Below are positions 8,070 to 17,900 of a stretch of 41,202 nt of DNA, in pieces. Below the pieces are notes generated by a model. It searched no databases, was not told where the DNA came from, and saw only the letters and a list, made by a program, of their open reading frames with translations. This DNA comes from Alphaproteobacteria bacterium (GTDB lineage Bacteria; Pseudomonadota; Alphaproteobacteria; DSM-16000; Inquilinaceae). The stretch is taken from positions 1-41,202 of the forward strand of contig JANQIX010000067.1 of the NCBI GenBank assembly GCA_028281925.1, in the 5' to 3' direction. Position numbers and translations under genes: made by a program. Position 1 is the stretch's first letter, and each line of letters opens with the position of its first letter.

Positions 8070-8984
8070 ATGCCGGGCAAGAACGGACCATCCTGGAAGA
8101 CCCGCCTGAAAGCCTGGTGGCAGGGATATGACGCCCCGCCCTCAGAGCAGGCGGAATCGGGCCACCTGTCCATCAGGGACCGGCAGGCCGAGCAATTCGA
8201 GATCAATCCGGGCAAGTCGGAACATTGGACGCCGATCCGCGTCGAGATCGCCGAGTTCATCTGGGGACAAGGCTTCAGTACGCCGGGCGGCGACGAATAC
8301 GTCTCGACACTCTTCAAGCCGTTCGGCCTGAACGAGGAGATGAGCGTGCTCGATCTCGGTGCCGGTCTCGGCGGGGCAGCGCGGGCAATGGCGCGGGAAA
8401 CCGGTGCTTGGGTCACCGGCTATGAGACCGACGAGGTGCTGCAGCGTGCGGCGATGGCCAGATCGATCAAGGCGGGCATGGAGAAGCGCGCGCCGGTGAT
8501 GCTCTTCGACTGGGACGATCTGAAGCTGGACAAGCGATTCGATGCGATCTTCAGCAAGGAAGCGTTCTATGCCGTAAGATGGAAAGAGGCGCTGTTCGAA
8601 ACCTTGCGGCAGGCCATGAAGCCGAGGGGGCAAATGGTCTTCACGGACTACGCGCTCAAGCACTCGGCGAAGACGGCCGGCGCAGTGTCGGTCTGGCGGG
8701 ATACGGAACCGGAGAAGCCGTATCCCCAGACCGTAGGTCAGACGGTGGAGCAGCTTCAGGCAAACGGTTTCGACGTGCGAACGGCCGAAGATGTGACCGA
8801 GACCTACTGCGCGCAGGTGCTCGGTGCCTGGGAGACGTTGACCACCACGCTGCCGCAGACGGCCAAGACGGACGCGTTGAAGCGTATGGTCATCGACGAA
8901 GGCGAAAAATGGATGCGCCGGCTGGCTGCGCTGAATTCCGGCGACCTGCGGGTCTACCGCTTCTACGCGATGCTCCCGAACTGA
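8070..8984 (+). CDS. SAM-dependent class I methyltransferase
   Basis: A 304-residue soluble methyltransferase. The Rossmann core starts near residue 92 with motif I VLDLGAGLGG (93-102). The acidic end of strand 2 is GYETDE, a strand-3/4 region is LFDWDDLKLDKRFDAIFSKEAFYAV, and the post-core has LRQAMKPRGQMVFTDYALK. The ER-type sequence FSKEAFYAVRWKEALFE resembles phosphoethanolamine and sterol-type N/C-methyltransferases (Methyltransf_11 group), but the substrate cannot be told. An N-terminal extension of about 85 residues precedes the core (EQFEINPGKSEHWTPIRVEIAEFIW). ATG 8070 is preferred to an in-frame TTG at 8064. It stands alone and converges on icd. Confidence 0.82.
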   Translation: MPGKNGPSWKTRLKAWWQGYDAPPSEQAESGHLSIRDRQAEQFEINPGKSEHWTPIRVEIAEFIWGQGFSTPGGDEYVSTLFKPFGLNEEMSVLDLGAGLGGAARAMARETGAWVTGYETDEVLQRAAMARSIKAGMEKRAPVMLFDWDDLKLDKRFDAIFSKEAFYAVRWKEALFETLRQAMKPRGQMVFTDYALKHSAKTAGAVSVWRDTEPEKPYPQTVGQTVEQLQANGFDVRTAEDVTETYCAQVLGAWETLTTTLPQTAKTDALKRMVIDEGEKWMRRLAALNSGDLRVYRFYAMLPN

Positions 8985-9028
8985 CCGGCCGGCCGCGGAG
9001 CCCGGACGCCATGCTGGGCCGGCCGGTC
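8983..9028. terminator. Bidirectional hairpin between convergent methyltransferase and icd genes
   Basis: Bases 8983-8994 (GACCGGCCGGCC) pair perfectly with 9017-9028 around a 22-base loop. The stem begins within the methyltransferase stop codon and ends eight bases before the icd stop. There is no T tract, so it may work as a weak or factor-assisted terminator, or as a 3' end stabiliser for both transcripts. Confidence 0.5.
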
Positions 9029-9035
9029 GTCCGCG

Positions 9036-10259
9036 TCAGGTAGGCGACCCCATCTTGCGCTGAAGCCCCTCGTCTAGCTTGTCGAGGAACTGGTTGGTCG
9101 TCAGCCACGGCTGGTCCGGCCCGATCAGAATGGCCAGGTCCTTGGTCATGAAGCCCGCCTCGACCGTCTCGACGCAGACCTGTTCCAGCGTCTTGGCGAA
9201 TGTTGCGACCTGGGGCGTATCGTCAAGCTTTGCGCGGAACTGCAGACCCTGCGTCCACGCGAAGATGGAGGCGATCGGGTTGGTGGAGGTTTCCTTGCCC
9301 TGCTGATGCAGCCGGTAGTGCCGCGTGACCGTGCCGTGCGCCGCCTCCGCCTCGGCGGTCTTCCCGTCGGGCGTCAGCAGCACCGACGTCATGAGGCCCA
9401 GAGAGCCGAAGCCCTGGGCGACCGTGTCGGACTGAACATCGCCGTCGTAGTTCTTGCAGGCCCAGACGAAATCACCCTGCCACTTGAGCGCCGACGCTAC
9501 CATGTCGTCGATCAGGCGGTGTTCGTAGGTCAGGCCAGCAGGCTCGAAGCGGCTCCGGAACTCAGCGTCGTAGACTTCCTGGAACAGGTCCTTGAAGCGA
9601 CCGTCATAGGCCTTCAGGATCGTGTTCTTGGTGGACATGTAGACAGGAAGGCTGCGCTGGAGCCCGTAATTGAAGCAGGCCCGCGCGAATCCGATGATGG
9701 ACTCGTCCAGATTGTACATACCCAGCGCGACGCCGCCGCCGGGGAAGTCGTAAACGTCGTAGGTGATCGGCTCCCCGCCGTCGGACGGCGCGAAGGTCAT
9801 GGTCAAGGTGCCCGGCCCAGGCACCTTGAAGTCGGTCGCGCGGTACTGGTCGCCGAAGGCGTGGCGCCCGATGATGATCGGCCGGCGCCAGCCCGGTACA
9901 TAGCGCGGCACGTTGCGGCAGATGATCGGCTCGCGGAAGACGGTACCGCCGAGAATGTTGCGGATGGTGCCGTTGGGCGACCGCCACATCTTCTTCAGCT
10001 TGAATTCCTCGACACGCGCCTCATCGGGCGTGATGGTCGCGCATTTCACCCCGACGCCGTAGGTCTTGATGGCATTGGCCGCATCGACGGTGATCTGATC
10101 ATCCGTGTCGTCGCGCGCCTCGATGCCAAGGTCGTAGTATTTCAGGTCGACGTCGAGATAGGGCAGGATCAGCTTTTCCTTGATGAACTGCCAGATGATC
10201 CGCGTCATCTCATCGCCGTCGAGCTCGACGACCGGATTGGCGACCTTGATCTTCTGCAT
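9036..10259 (-). CDS. icd: NADP-dependent isocitrate dehydrogenase (type II)
   Basis: A 407-residue TCA-cycle enzyme that oxidatively decarboxylates isocitrate to 2-oxoglutarate with NADPH formation. The sequence follows the eukaryote-like homodimeric IDH subfamily common in alphaproteobacteria: [16 protein letters not shown] at the N-terminus, the substrate serine region [41 protein letters not shown], the metal-binding aspartates in [30 protein letters not shown], and the NADP loop [12 protein letters not shown]. Length is standard. The start ATG has GGAGA upstream. It is monocistronic by position; about 170 bases without a gene separate it from the next minus-strand gene. Confidence 0.96.
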   Translation of the reverse strand: MQKIKVANPVVELDGDEMTRIIWQFIKEKLILPYLDVDLKYYDLGIEARDDTDDQITVDAANAIKTYGVGVKCATITPDEARVEEFKLKKMWRSPNGTIRNILGGTVFREPIICRNVPRYVPGWRRPIIIGRHAFGDQYRATDFKVPGPGTLTMTFAPSDGGEPITYDVYDFPGGGVALGMYNLDESIIGFARACFNYGLQRSLPVYMSTKNTILKAYDGRFKDLFQEVYDAEFRSRFEPAGLTYEHRLIDDMVASALKWQGDFVWACKNYDGDVQSDTVAQGFGSLGLMTSVLLTPDGKTAEAEAAHGTVTRHYRLHQQGKETSTNPIASIFAWTQGLQFRAKLDDTPQVATFAKTLEQVCVETVEAGFMTKDLAILIGPDQPWLTTNQFLDKLDEGLQRKMGSPT

Positions 10260-10428
10260 GTGCGAACAGTCTCCAGGGGCTGCCGACGGCCTTCAAAGGG
10301 CTCCAGTGTCTGGGCTGGGGCGGCGCGCGGTAACGATAGCTGCCGCCTTATAGCATCGCCGTCGGTCGAGGCAAGCCAGCGGAGTTAGACTGCATTTTTC
10401 ACATCGGCCGCGGCGCGAGAAATGAACG

Positions 10429-11013
10429 CTATAGCCACTTGGTCTCCACTGAGATGGCTGGCTCCGGCGCCGCGTGGAGGGCACCCATCACCTCATCGAC
10501 CGACCCTACCACACGGATCAGCGCGCGATGTTCGGGGCGGCAGAACCCGGCTTCGATCATGTGCTCGAAAAGGTTCAGAAACGGCGCCCAGTAGTCCTGT
10601 GTGTTGACCATGACCAGCGGCTTGTCGTGCAGGCCGAGCTGACGCCAAGTCATGATCTCGACCAGTTCGTCCAGTGTCCCAAGCCCGCCGGGCAGGGCGA
10701 CGAACGCGTCCGACTGCTCGAACATCATCCGCTTGCGCGTGTGCATGCTGTCGACGACGTGCAGTTCGGTGAGACCCGGATGATCGACCTCCAGCGCTTG
10801 GATGTGCTCCGGTATGATGCCGATCACCTTTCCGCCTGCCGCAAGCACGGTGTCTGCCAACAGCCCCATCAGGCCGACACGTCCGCCGCCATAGACAAGC
10901 TGGCAGCCTTGTGCCGCCAGAATCCTGCCGAACTGTTCCGTTATCTTCTTGTAGTGGTCGGCGATGCGGATCGATGAGCCGCAATAGACGCAGACGGTAT
11001 GGATGCGCTGCAT
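10429..11013 (-). CDS. LOG-family nucleotide phosphoribohydrolase (TIGR00730 group)
   Basis: A 194-residue Rossmann-fold enzyme. The diagnostic motif PGGLGTLDE (108-116) and the arginine-containing MHTRKRMM (90-97) are both present, preceded by CVYCGSS (8-14) and the glycine-rich VYGGGRVGLMG. In this family the enzymes cleave nucleoside 5'-monophosphates to base and ribose-5-phosphate; plant and some bacterial members activate cytokinins, and others act on AMP or purine nucleotides. The physiological substrate here is unknown. It is a stand-alone gene, divergent from the LysM protein gene. Confidence 0.9.
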   Translation of the reverse strand: MQRIHTVCVYCGSSIRIADHYKKITEQFGRILAAQGCQLVYGGGRVGLMGLLADTVLAAGGKVIGIIPEHIQALEVDHPGLTELHVVDSMHTRKRMMFEQSDAFVALPGGLGTLDELVEIMTWRQLGLHDKPLVMVNTQDYWAPFLNLFEHMIEAGFCRPEHRALIRVVGSVDEVMGALHAAPEPAISVETKWL

Positions 11014-11166
11014 GATGGTGCCGATCGTATCGCCAAGGGAGCGGCACCCTATCGCCTCTCCAGTCCGTACGAAAGAGGGTGGTCGGCGATTGGGGGGCCG
11101 TTTCGTTGCATGTGCGAGACCATGACGGTACCGTGACCATCGGCGCGGGAAAGGGCGGTTCGTACA

Positions 11167-13713
11167 GTGCGTTGGGCTTATGTCTTCACGGGGTTTGCGG
11201 CAGTCGCCGTCGGGGTCGGTCTTTATGTGACGTCGGGTGACGCTCCGGAGGCCGTGGATCCACAGCGGACAGCCGCCGACGGGAATGATCTGCCGGTCGT
11301 AGAGGCACCAAGAGACGATGCGGAGCCCGAGGCGCCAGTTGCCGTGGCCGGCGAACCTCGCCCCTCGATTGTGACCGATCCGGTCTCAGCCTCGTCCGAA
11401 GATGAGATCGGGGAACCGGAGACCGACAGTCAGCAGGATGAGCAGCCGCCGATCGCAGCGGCCGATGTCCCCGTCGTTCCCACGCATGACGGCGAGGTGG
11501 CTGAGCGCCCGACAGGGGCGTCGGCGGAAGCGGCCGACCGGTCGGCAGCACCGCCTACGGACAGTACGACACACGTGCCGACGTCCTGGGATGAGGAGCC
11601 TGCCGGCTCTGCCGCCGAGCCCACGCCCATAGCCGGCACCTCCGACCCTGAGGTGTCGGACACATCGGTGACGTCGGTTGTCGACCCGGAAGTCGACGCC
11701 GCGAATGCCGGAAGCGAGCCTCCGGCCGTTGACGAAGAACGGCCGGCAGCCCGATTGGAGCCCGCGGCACCGGAAGAACCTGCGCCGTCTCCGGTGGCCG
11801 TTGTCCAACTGCCTGAGCGCACCAGCCCCGACCCCGATCCGTCACAGACAGAAACGGAGACGCTGGACCTGCCTGCGGGCGTATCTGCGACGGCCGCGCC
11901 GGAACCGGCAGACCTGCCAACTGAGACGGCACCGGAGCCGGCCGCCATTGACGTTCCTGACGGAACTGCTTCCGAGGCTGAGCCGACACCGGCAATCGTC
12001 GACGAGCCGTCTGCGCCTTCGGACGTGCCGGAAGCCCTGCTGTCGGAACTGGCCGATTCGCCACCGGACGCGGTGGCCGACGTCCCGGAACCGTCCAATG
12101 ACGAGGCGGGCCGCGACGCCGAAACACCCGTTGCAGCCGTCGCCCCGTTGCCCGAGCCCGCAGATCCGCAGCCGTCGACGGTGTCCGATGCGGACGACGC
12201 GACATCGGCTGTCACCCCTGTGGCACCGGAGACGGAGGTCGCCGAGCCGGCTGAAGTCGCCAGTTCCGACGCGGACCCATCGATAGCAGGCGACGCCGAA
12301 AGCGCTGAGGCACCTTCCGATTCGGCTGTCGAAGCGTTCACGCAAGGGCCGCTGCCGGCGGCTGGCGATGACGAGCCATTGCCCTCGGCTGTTGAACCGC
12401 TGGAGGCGGCGGAGACGGATGAGGACACTCCGCTGGACGATGCGGCCGATGGTCCGGCACCGGCAGTTACGCGGGCACTGGAACCGTCGCCGCGCGAACC
12501 CGAGCGCCGCGGATTGGAGGGCCGACCGGAACTGGACGATGCTTCCGATCCGGCATCGCCGGTTGGTGACGTCGCTCTTGCGGACGAAGGCTCAGCATCT
12601 GTCGCAGTTGCGCCGCTGGCCCCAGCGCCGATAGCCCCAAGCTTCGATGCCGTGCGGGTCAGCGGTGGCGGCAATCTGGTTATTGCCGGAACGGCGCCAC
12701 CGGATGCCAGAGTGTCGGTGGTGGACGGCGGCGTGCCGATTGGCGAGGCGGTTGCGGATGGCGCCGGCCAGTGGGTGTACATCGCCGACGGACCTCTCGA
12801 TCCCGGATCCTACGAGATCGCGCTGGTCGCCGAACCGGATGAGCCGTCCGGCGAAGAGGCGGTCTCGGACCAGGTGCTGGTGATCGTCGTTCCGGAAAGC
12901 GCGCGTGATATCGCCGGCAATGCTCTCTCGGGGGAGCCCGACCGCGGAGGGCCATTGGCCGTTCTGGTGCCGCGCGGCGCCGTCGGACCTTCGGTCGTCC
13001 TTCAGGCGCCGCAAGCGCCCGTCGGACCTGTGGCGGCGCGGGACCCTGAACCGGAGGATCCGGTAACCCGCTCGCTGGAGGCGCCACCGTTGCCGTCGGC
13101 CGACGATGACGTCGCGGAGGCTTCGACGGCCGTTGCAGAACCTGATGCGGATGTAACGGCAGCTTCGCCGGAGACCGCCCCTGCGGAGGATGAGATGGAG
13201 GATGTCGCGGCATTGCCGGCCGCGCCGCCGCCACCGCCCTCACCGGAAGTCGTGGTGTCGGTCGTCGACTACGACGACCGCGGCCGGTTCTTCGTCTCTG
13301 GCACAGCCGATGCCGGTGCCGCGCTTCGCCTCTATCTCGACAACCGGATCCTTCTGGAAGACCGGGCGACGGAGGACGGTGCGTTCGTTCTGGCCCCGCG
13401 CGACACCGTTGCGCCCGGTCTCTACCGGCTTCGGGTGGATCATGTCGATGCCGGCGGGGCCGTGATCGCCCGGTCCGAAATCCCGTTCCAGCGCAATCCG
13501 CCGGTGGATCCGCCGCCAGGCCACCAGCGGATAACCGTGCAGCCCGGCAACAGCCTGTGGGTGCTGGCGCGCGGTGCCTATGGTGACGGCCTGCAGTACT
13601 CGGTCATCTTCCAGGCCAATCGCGATCAGATCCGCGATCCGGATCTGATCTATCCCGGCCAGGTTTTCGTGATCCCGGCGGTTCCCCAATCGGTCCCGTT
13701 GGGCGATCTCTAA
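11167..13713 (+). CDS. Membrane-anchored acidic protein with Ig-like modules and C-terminal LysM
   Basis: An 848-residue envelope protein. Residues about 4-24 (YVFTGFAAVAVGVGLYVTS) are an N-terminal membrane anchor or uncleaved signal. Residues about 28-495 are a low-complexity region almost entirely A, P, E, D, S, T and V, presumably disordered. Two Ig-like or carbohydrate-module-like segments follow, about 496-580 (LVIAGTAPPDARVSVVDGG...) and 695-780 (FFVSGTADAGAALRLYLDNR...). A LysM peptidoglycan-binding domain ends the protein (about 786-842: ITVQPGNSLWVLARGAYG, QANRDQIRDPDLIYPGQVFVIP). The GTG start has GGGAAAGGG upstream. The layout suggests an inner-membrane-to-peptidoglycan tether. 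Similar LysM proteins are common in alphaproteobacteria; no enzymatic domain is seen. Confidence 0.85.
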   Translation: MRWAYVFTGFAAVAVGVGLYVTSGDAPEAVDPQRTAADGNDLPVVEAPRDDAEPEAPVAVAGEPRPSIVTDPVSASSEDEIGEPETDSQQDEQPPIAAADVPVVPTHDGEVAERPTGASAEAADRSAAPPTDSTTHVPTSWDEEPAGSAAEPTPIAGTSDPEVSDTSVTSVVDPEVDAANAGSEPPAVDEERPAARLEPAAPEEPAPSPVAVVQLPERTSPDPDPSQTETETLDLPAGVSATAAPEPADLPTETAPEPAAIDVPDGTASEAEPTPAIVDEPSAPSDVPEALLSELADSPPDAVADVPEPSNDEAGRDAETPVAAVAPLPEPADPQPSTVSDADDATSAVTPVAPETEVAEPAEVASSDADPSIAGDAESAEAPSDSAVEAFTQGPLPAAGDDEPLPSAVEPLEAAETDEDTPLDDAADGPAPAVTRALEPSPREPERRGLEGRPELDDASDPASPVGDVALADEGSASVAVAPLAPAPIAPSFDAVRVSGGGNLVIAGTAPPDARVSVVDGGVPIGEAVADGAGQWVYIADGPLDPGSYEIALVAEPDEPSGEEAVSDQVLVIVVPESARDIAGNALSGEPDRGGPLAVLVPRGAVGPSVVLQAPQAPVGPVAARDPEPEDPVTRSLEAPPLPSADDDVAEASTAVAEPDADVTAASPETAPAEDEMEDVAALPAAPPPPPSPEVVVSVVDYDDRGRFFVSGTADAGAALRLYLDNRILLEDRATEDGAFVLAPRDTVAPGLYRLRVDHVDAGGAVIARSEIPFQRNPPVDPPPGHQRITVQPGNSLWVLARGAYGDGLQYSVIFQANRDQIRDPDLIYPGQVFVIPAVPQSVPLGDL

Positions 13714-13729
13714 GCCGCGTCGGCGGCTT
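13712..13729 (+). terminator. Short hairpin at the LysM gene stop, possible weak terminator
   Basis: AAGCCGC (13712-13718) pairs with GCGGCTT (13723-13729) over a four-base loop and starts in the stop codon. No T tract follows, so terminator activity is uncertain. Confidence 0.3.
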
Positions 13730-13762
13730 CGGGGTTGCCGTCGTGCGTGGGCAGTCGCCCGA

Positions 13763-14242
13763 TCAATGGACGTACTGGGTCAGCAGGCGGGCGACCGGGC
13801 GGACCTGCTTGATGAACACAAGCGTCTCATAAAGGACGGCCTCCGGCGTAGGTGGCTCCAACACGTCGATGTCCTGCGACATGAGAAGCACGCGCCTTGG
13901 AGCGATATGCAGCAGCACGCCCTGGTCTGCGATATCGAGCGAGAGCAGGCCGCGTAGCGTCTCAAGCGACTGCACGTCTTCCACCGTGTAGGGAACTTTG
14001 CCGAGGCGCGCGGTCAGATGCAGCCGGAACCCACCGTCAATCTGCAGCAATGTGGCACTGTACGGGACGCCTCCGAGGTCGAAGGTGTACCGTGTCGGCC
14101 GTTCCGGATCGCACACGCTGATGTTTTGGTCGGCGACCATCGAGAGGGCACCGAGGACACCAGTCGACCCCTTGGCTGCCATGAGTGCCAGAGTGCGCAA
14201 AGGAATGACTTGAACTTGACTGGCCTGTAGATGGGTACTCAC
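13763..14242 (-). CDS. Protein of unknown function
   Basis: About 159 residues from a GTG start at 14242 with GGAG five bases upstream. An ATG at 14257 in the same frame is the alternative, while still earlier starts would run into the divergent phosphatidyltransferase gene. I recognise no domain. It looks like a soluble alpha/beta protein with alternating hydrophobic strands (YTFDLGGVPYSATLLQIDGGF, LLSLDIADQGVLLHIAPRRVLL). There is no signal peptide or membrane segment. It is convergent with the LysM protein gene. The codon pattern looks normal for the window, so the gene is probably real. Confidence 0.6.
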   Translation of the reverse strand: MSTHLQASQVQVIPLRTLALMAAKGSTGVLGALSMVADQNISVCDPERPTRYTFDLGGVPYSATLLQIDGGFRLHLTARLGKVPYTVEDVQSLETLRGLLSLDIADQGVLLHIAPRRVLLMSQDIDVLEPPTPEAVLYETLVFIKQVRPVARLLTQYVH

Positions 14243-14353
14243 CGTCACTCCACACATTCGAGGGCAATCGGCTGACGACTTTGGCAGGGGGCCGCTAACA
14301 TTCGGTAAAGCAGACCGGCCTGGGTCCCGGAACGCCGACAGCGAGGTTCTTTC

Positions 14354-14959
14354 GTGCTCGATCACGTTATGCGGCCGCTGATCGACCGGCCGCTCGACCG
14401 CATCGGCAGCGCGTTGGCCAAGGCCGGACTGTCGGCGAACGGCGTCACACTGATCGGCTTCGCAATGGGCGTCGGCGCCATGGGTGCGCTGGCGTTACAG
14501 ATCTACTGGGCGGCCCTGGTGCTGATCGGCCTCAATCGGCTGATGGATGGGCTGGACGGTGCGGTTGCACGGCAGAGCGGTGGCGGCAGCGACTTCGGCG
14601 GCTTTCTCGACATCGTCCTGGACTTCATCGTCTATGCCGGGGTGATCTTTGCCTTTGCCGTTGGTCGGCCCGAGCATGCGCTGGTCGCCGCTTTCCTGGT
14701 GTTCTCGTATATGGGCACCGGCGCTTCGTTCCTTGCCTACGCCATCATCGCCGCGAAGCGCGAAATGTCGACCGAGGCGCGCGGGCGCAAGGCGTTCTAT
14801 TTCCTCGGCGGCCTTGCCGAGGGAACCGAGACGGCGTTGGTCATGGCGGCAATCTGCATTGTGCCGGACTGGTTTCCCTGGATCGCCATCGGCTACGGCG
14901 TGGTCTGCTGGCTGACCACGCTGGGCCGTATCGTGGCGGCGCGCGCCGCCTTTCGCTGA
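14354..14959 (+). CDS. CDP-alcohol phosphatidyltransferase family membrane enzyme
   Basis: A 201-residue integral membrane enzyme of phospholipid synthesis. The full family signature D-x2-D-G-x2-A-R-x8-G-x3-D-x3-D is present, running from D65 (DGLDGAVAR) through G82, D86 and D90. About five or six hydrophobic segments surround it. Such enzymes transfer a phosphatidyl group from CDP-diacylglycerol to an alcohol (glycerol phosphate, serine, inositol and others); the acceptor here cannot be told. The start is GTG with GAGG seven bases upstream. It stands alone on the plus strand and ends nine bases before the convergent RND gene. It is too divergent by eye for me to call pgsA or pssA. Confidence 0.85.
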   Translation: MLDHVMRPLIDRPLDRIGSALAKAGLSANGVTLIGFAMGVGAMGALALQIYWAALVLIGLNRLMDGLDGAVARQSGGGSDFGGFLDIVLDFIVYAGVIFAFAVGRPEHALVAAFLVFSYMGTGASFLAYAIIAAKREMSTEARGRKAFYFLGGLAEGTETALVMAAICIVPDWFPWIAIGYGVVCWLTTLGRIVAARAAFR

Positions 14960-14968
14960 AGGGGGTTG

Positions 14969-17900
14969 TCAGCCGGCGGCGCCGACCGCCTGTGCATCGC
15001 CGCTGTCGCCGGCTTTCCGCGCTGCCCGTGCCGCCCGGCGGCGCTGGCGCCAGGCTTGCACGTTGGCGCGCAGCATCAGGGCGGACGGCGTCACCACAAG
15101 AGTGAGCACGGTCGCAAAGCTGAGGCCGAAGACGATGGCGGTCGCCAGGCTCTTCCACCACTGGGTCGATGGTGCACCGACCGCGACTTCCCGCGTGACG
15201 AAATCGATGTTCATCTGCAGCACCATGGGCATCAGCCCGAGGATCGTCGTGACCGTGGTGAGCAGAACGGGGCGGAGACGCTGTGCGCCGGTCCGCAGGA
15301 TCGCGTCCAGCTGTGTCGCCTCGGTCTTCTTCAGCCGGTCGAAGGTGTCGATCAACACGATGTTGTTGTTCACCACGATGCCGGCCAGCGCGATCACGCC
15401 GATGCCGGTCATGACGATGCCGAAGGGCTGTTCGGTGATCAGCAGCCCGATGAAGACGCCGACTGTCGACATCACCACGGCTGTCAGGATCAGGAAGGCG
15501 CTGTAGAAGCTGTTGAACTGGGTGACCAGGATGATCGCCATGATGAACAGGGCGACCAGGAAGGCCTTGCCGAGGAAGTCTGAGGCTGCCTTCTGCTCTT
15601 CATCCTCGCCCTTGAAGATGTAATCGATCCCGTCATCCAGATTGCCGGCGTCCAACCAGGCGCGGATCTGCTGGACCATGTGGTCGGGCAGCACGCCGGG
15701 TTCCACGTCCGACTGCACGGTCATCACCCGGCGCCCGTCGGTCCGGTTCAGCGTGCCGACGGCGGGCTGCGGCGTGCGGTCGACAAAACTGGTGATCGGG
15801 ATCGCACTGTCCCCGGCGACCACGCGGATGTTGTCCAGCTGGTCGAGACTGCGCCAATGCTCCGGATAGCGGATGACGATATCGATTTCGTCGTCGCTGT
15901 CGTCGGGACGGATATCGTCGATCTCCAGACCGTTGGTCACCAGCTTGATGGAGTTGCCGATGGCCGTGACGTCCAGGTCGAACTTGGCCGCCTGCGCGCG
16001 GTCCACCGACAGCCGCCACTCGATCCCGGGAATGGGCCGGCTGTCTTCGATGTCGACCAAGCCGTCGAGGCTCTCCATGAATGCGCGCAGCGAGGTCACC
16101 GCCGCCGGCAGCAGCGACGGGTCGCGCGCACTCAACTCCACCTGGACGGGCCGGCCGACGGGCGGGCCCCCTTCGGGCTTGCGCGTCTCCACCTGGATGC
16201 CGGCCAAATCCGACGTGGCGGTGCGGATGTCGGCGAGGATCTCATCGACCGGGCGTCTTTCATCCCAGTCTCTGAGCTCGATCAAGAGCTGACCGATCAC
16301 GTCTTCGGCCACATCCTGGCCATCGCCACCGCCGCCGGTACGGGTGTAGATGCTCTCGAACTCGTCGGAGAAGTCCAGCACGCGCTGCTCGACTTCCCGC
16401 ACCAGGGCATCGCGCTCCCAGACGGAGAGATTGCCGCGGGCATGCACCAGAACGATGGCCTGCTCCGGCTCCACCTCGGGGAAGAACTCGATACCCTTGC
16501 CGTGCGTTCCGAACATCCACCAGACCGTCACCAGGGCCACGGCGGCGCCGGAGAGCACCAGCGCGGGGCGCCGCAGCAGCACCGAGAGCATGCGCACATA
16601 GGCGCCGGTGAGGCCGCCCAATTGCTTCAGATCGCCGCCGTCCGATGCCGCCAGCGCTCCGAGCCGGGCGGAGCCCGCAGCGGCGGAGCGCCCGAACTGC
16701 GCCCCCAGCGTCGGTACGAAGATCAGCGCCATAGCCAGCGAAGCGCTGAGCGTCGCCAGCAGCGTGATCGGCAGGAACTTCATGAACTCGCCAACGACCC
16801 CCGGCCAGAACACCAGAGGCAGGAAGGCGGCCAGCGTCGTCGCCGTGGAGGCGGTGATGGGCCAGGCCATCCGGCTCGCAGCGAGGGCGTACGCCTCCTT
16901 TCGGTGCAGGCCTTCGGCCATCTTCCGGTCGGCGTACTCCGTGACCACGATCGCGCCGTCGACCAGCATGCCGACGGCGAGGATCAGCGAGAACAGCACG
17001 ACCACATTGATGGTCAGGCCGAGCGACGAAATCACCAGAATGCTGGCCAGGAACGACCCCGGAATGGCGATGCCCACCAAGCCGGCAGATCTGAGCCCCA
17101 GCGCACCGACAATGACGATCATCACCAAGAGAACGGCGCTGATCACGTTGTTCTGAAGATCCGTCAGCATTGTACGGATCTCAGTGGACTGGTCCTGGCT
17201 GAACGTAACCGAGACGGCATCGGGCCAGTGGCTGCTCTCATCGGCCACCATCGCGCGGACGGCTTCGATGGTCTCGATGACATTCTCACCCGTACGCTTC
17301 GAGACCTCGAGCACGACCGCGGGCTGGCCATCCACACGCGCGAAGCCCTCGGGGTCGCGGAACGTACGGCGCACCGAAGCGACATCCCCGATGCGTACGA
17401 CTGCGTCGCCGTCTGCCCTGATCGGCATATCGAGAATGTCGGTCACGGACTCGAACAGGCCAGGCACTTTGACGGAGAAACGGCCCAGGCCGGTGTCCAG
17501 ATTGCCCGCCGCCACCAGCCGGTTCGACCGCGTCACCATGTCGATGACATCGGCCGCATTCAGCCCGTAGCTTTCGATCAGCATCGGGTCGACGATCACC
17601 TCGACGACCTCTTCGCGGTTGCCGCCGATATTGACCTCAAGCACCGAGGGAATGGTCTCCAGCCGGTCGCGCAACTGCCGGCCGAGACGGATCAGCGTGC
17701 GTTCCTGCACGTCGCCCGAGAGAGTCGCGACGATCACCGGGAACAGGCTGAAATTGACCTCGTGCACCGTCGGCTCGTCGACCTCGTCCGGCAGGTCCGG
17801 ACGGACCAGGTCGACCGCCTCACGCACATCCGTCAGCGCACGGTCGACATCGAAGCCTGCATCAAACTCCATCACCACGTTCGCGCCACCCTCATAGGCG

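Noticed and set aside
9306..10388. A 360-codon open frame on the plus strand opposite icd
   Set aside because: It is an antisense shadow of isocitrate dehydrogenase with no recognisable protein character.
11125..11134. The palindrome ACGGTACCGT upstream of the LysM gene as an operator
   Set aside because: A ten-base GC-rich palindrome is expected by chance in this composition and has no further support.
11430..12782. A 450-codon open frame on the minus strand inside the LysM gene
   Set aside because: Its product is nearly all S, G, A and T, the complement of the Pro/Glu/Ala-rich spacer, with no start context or family.
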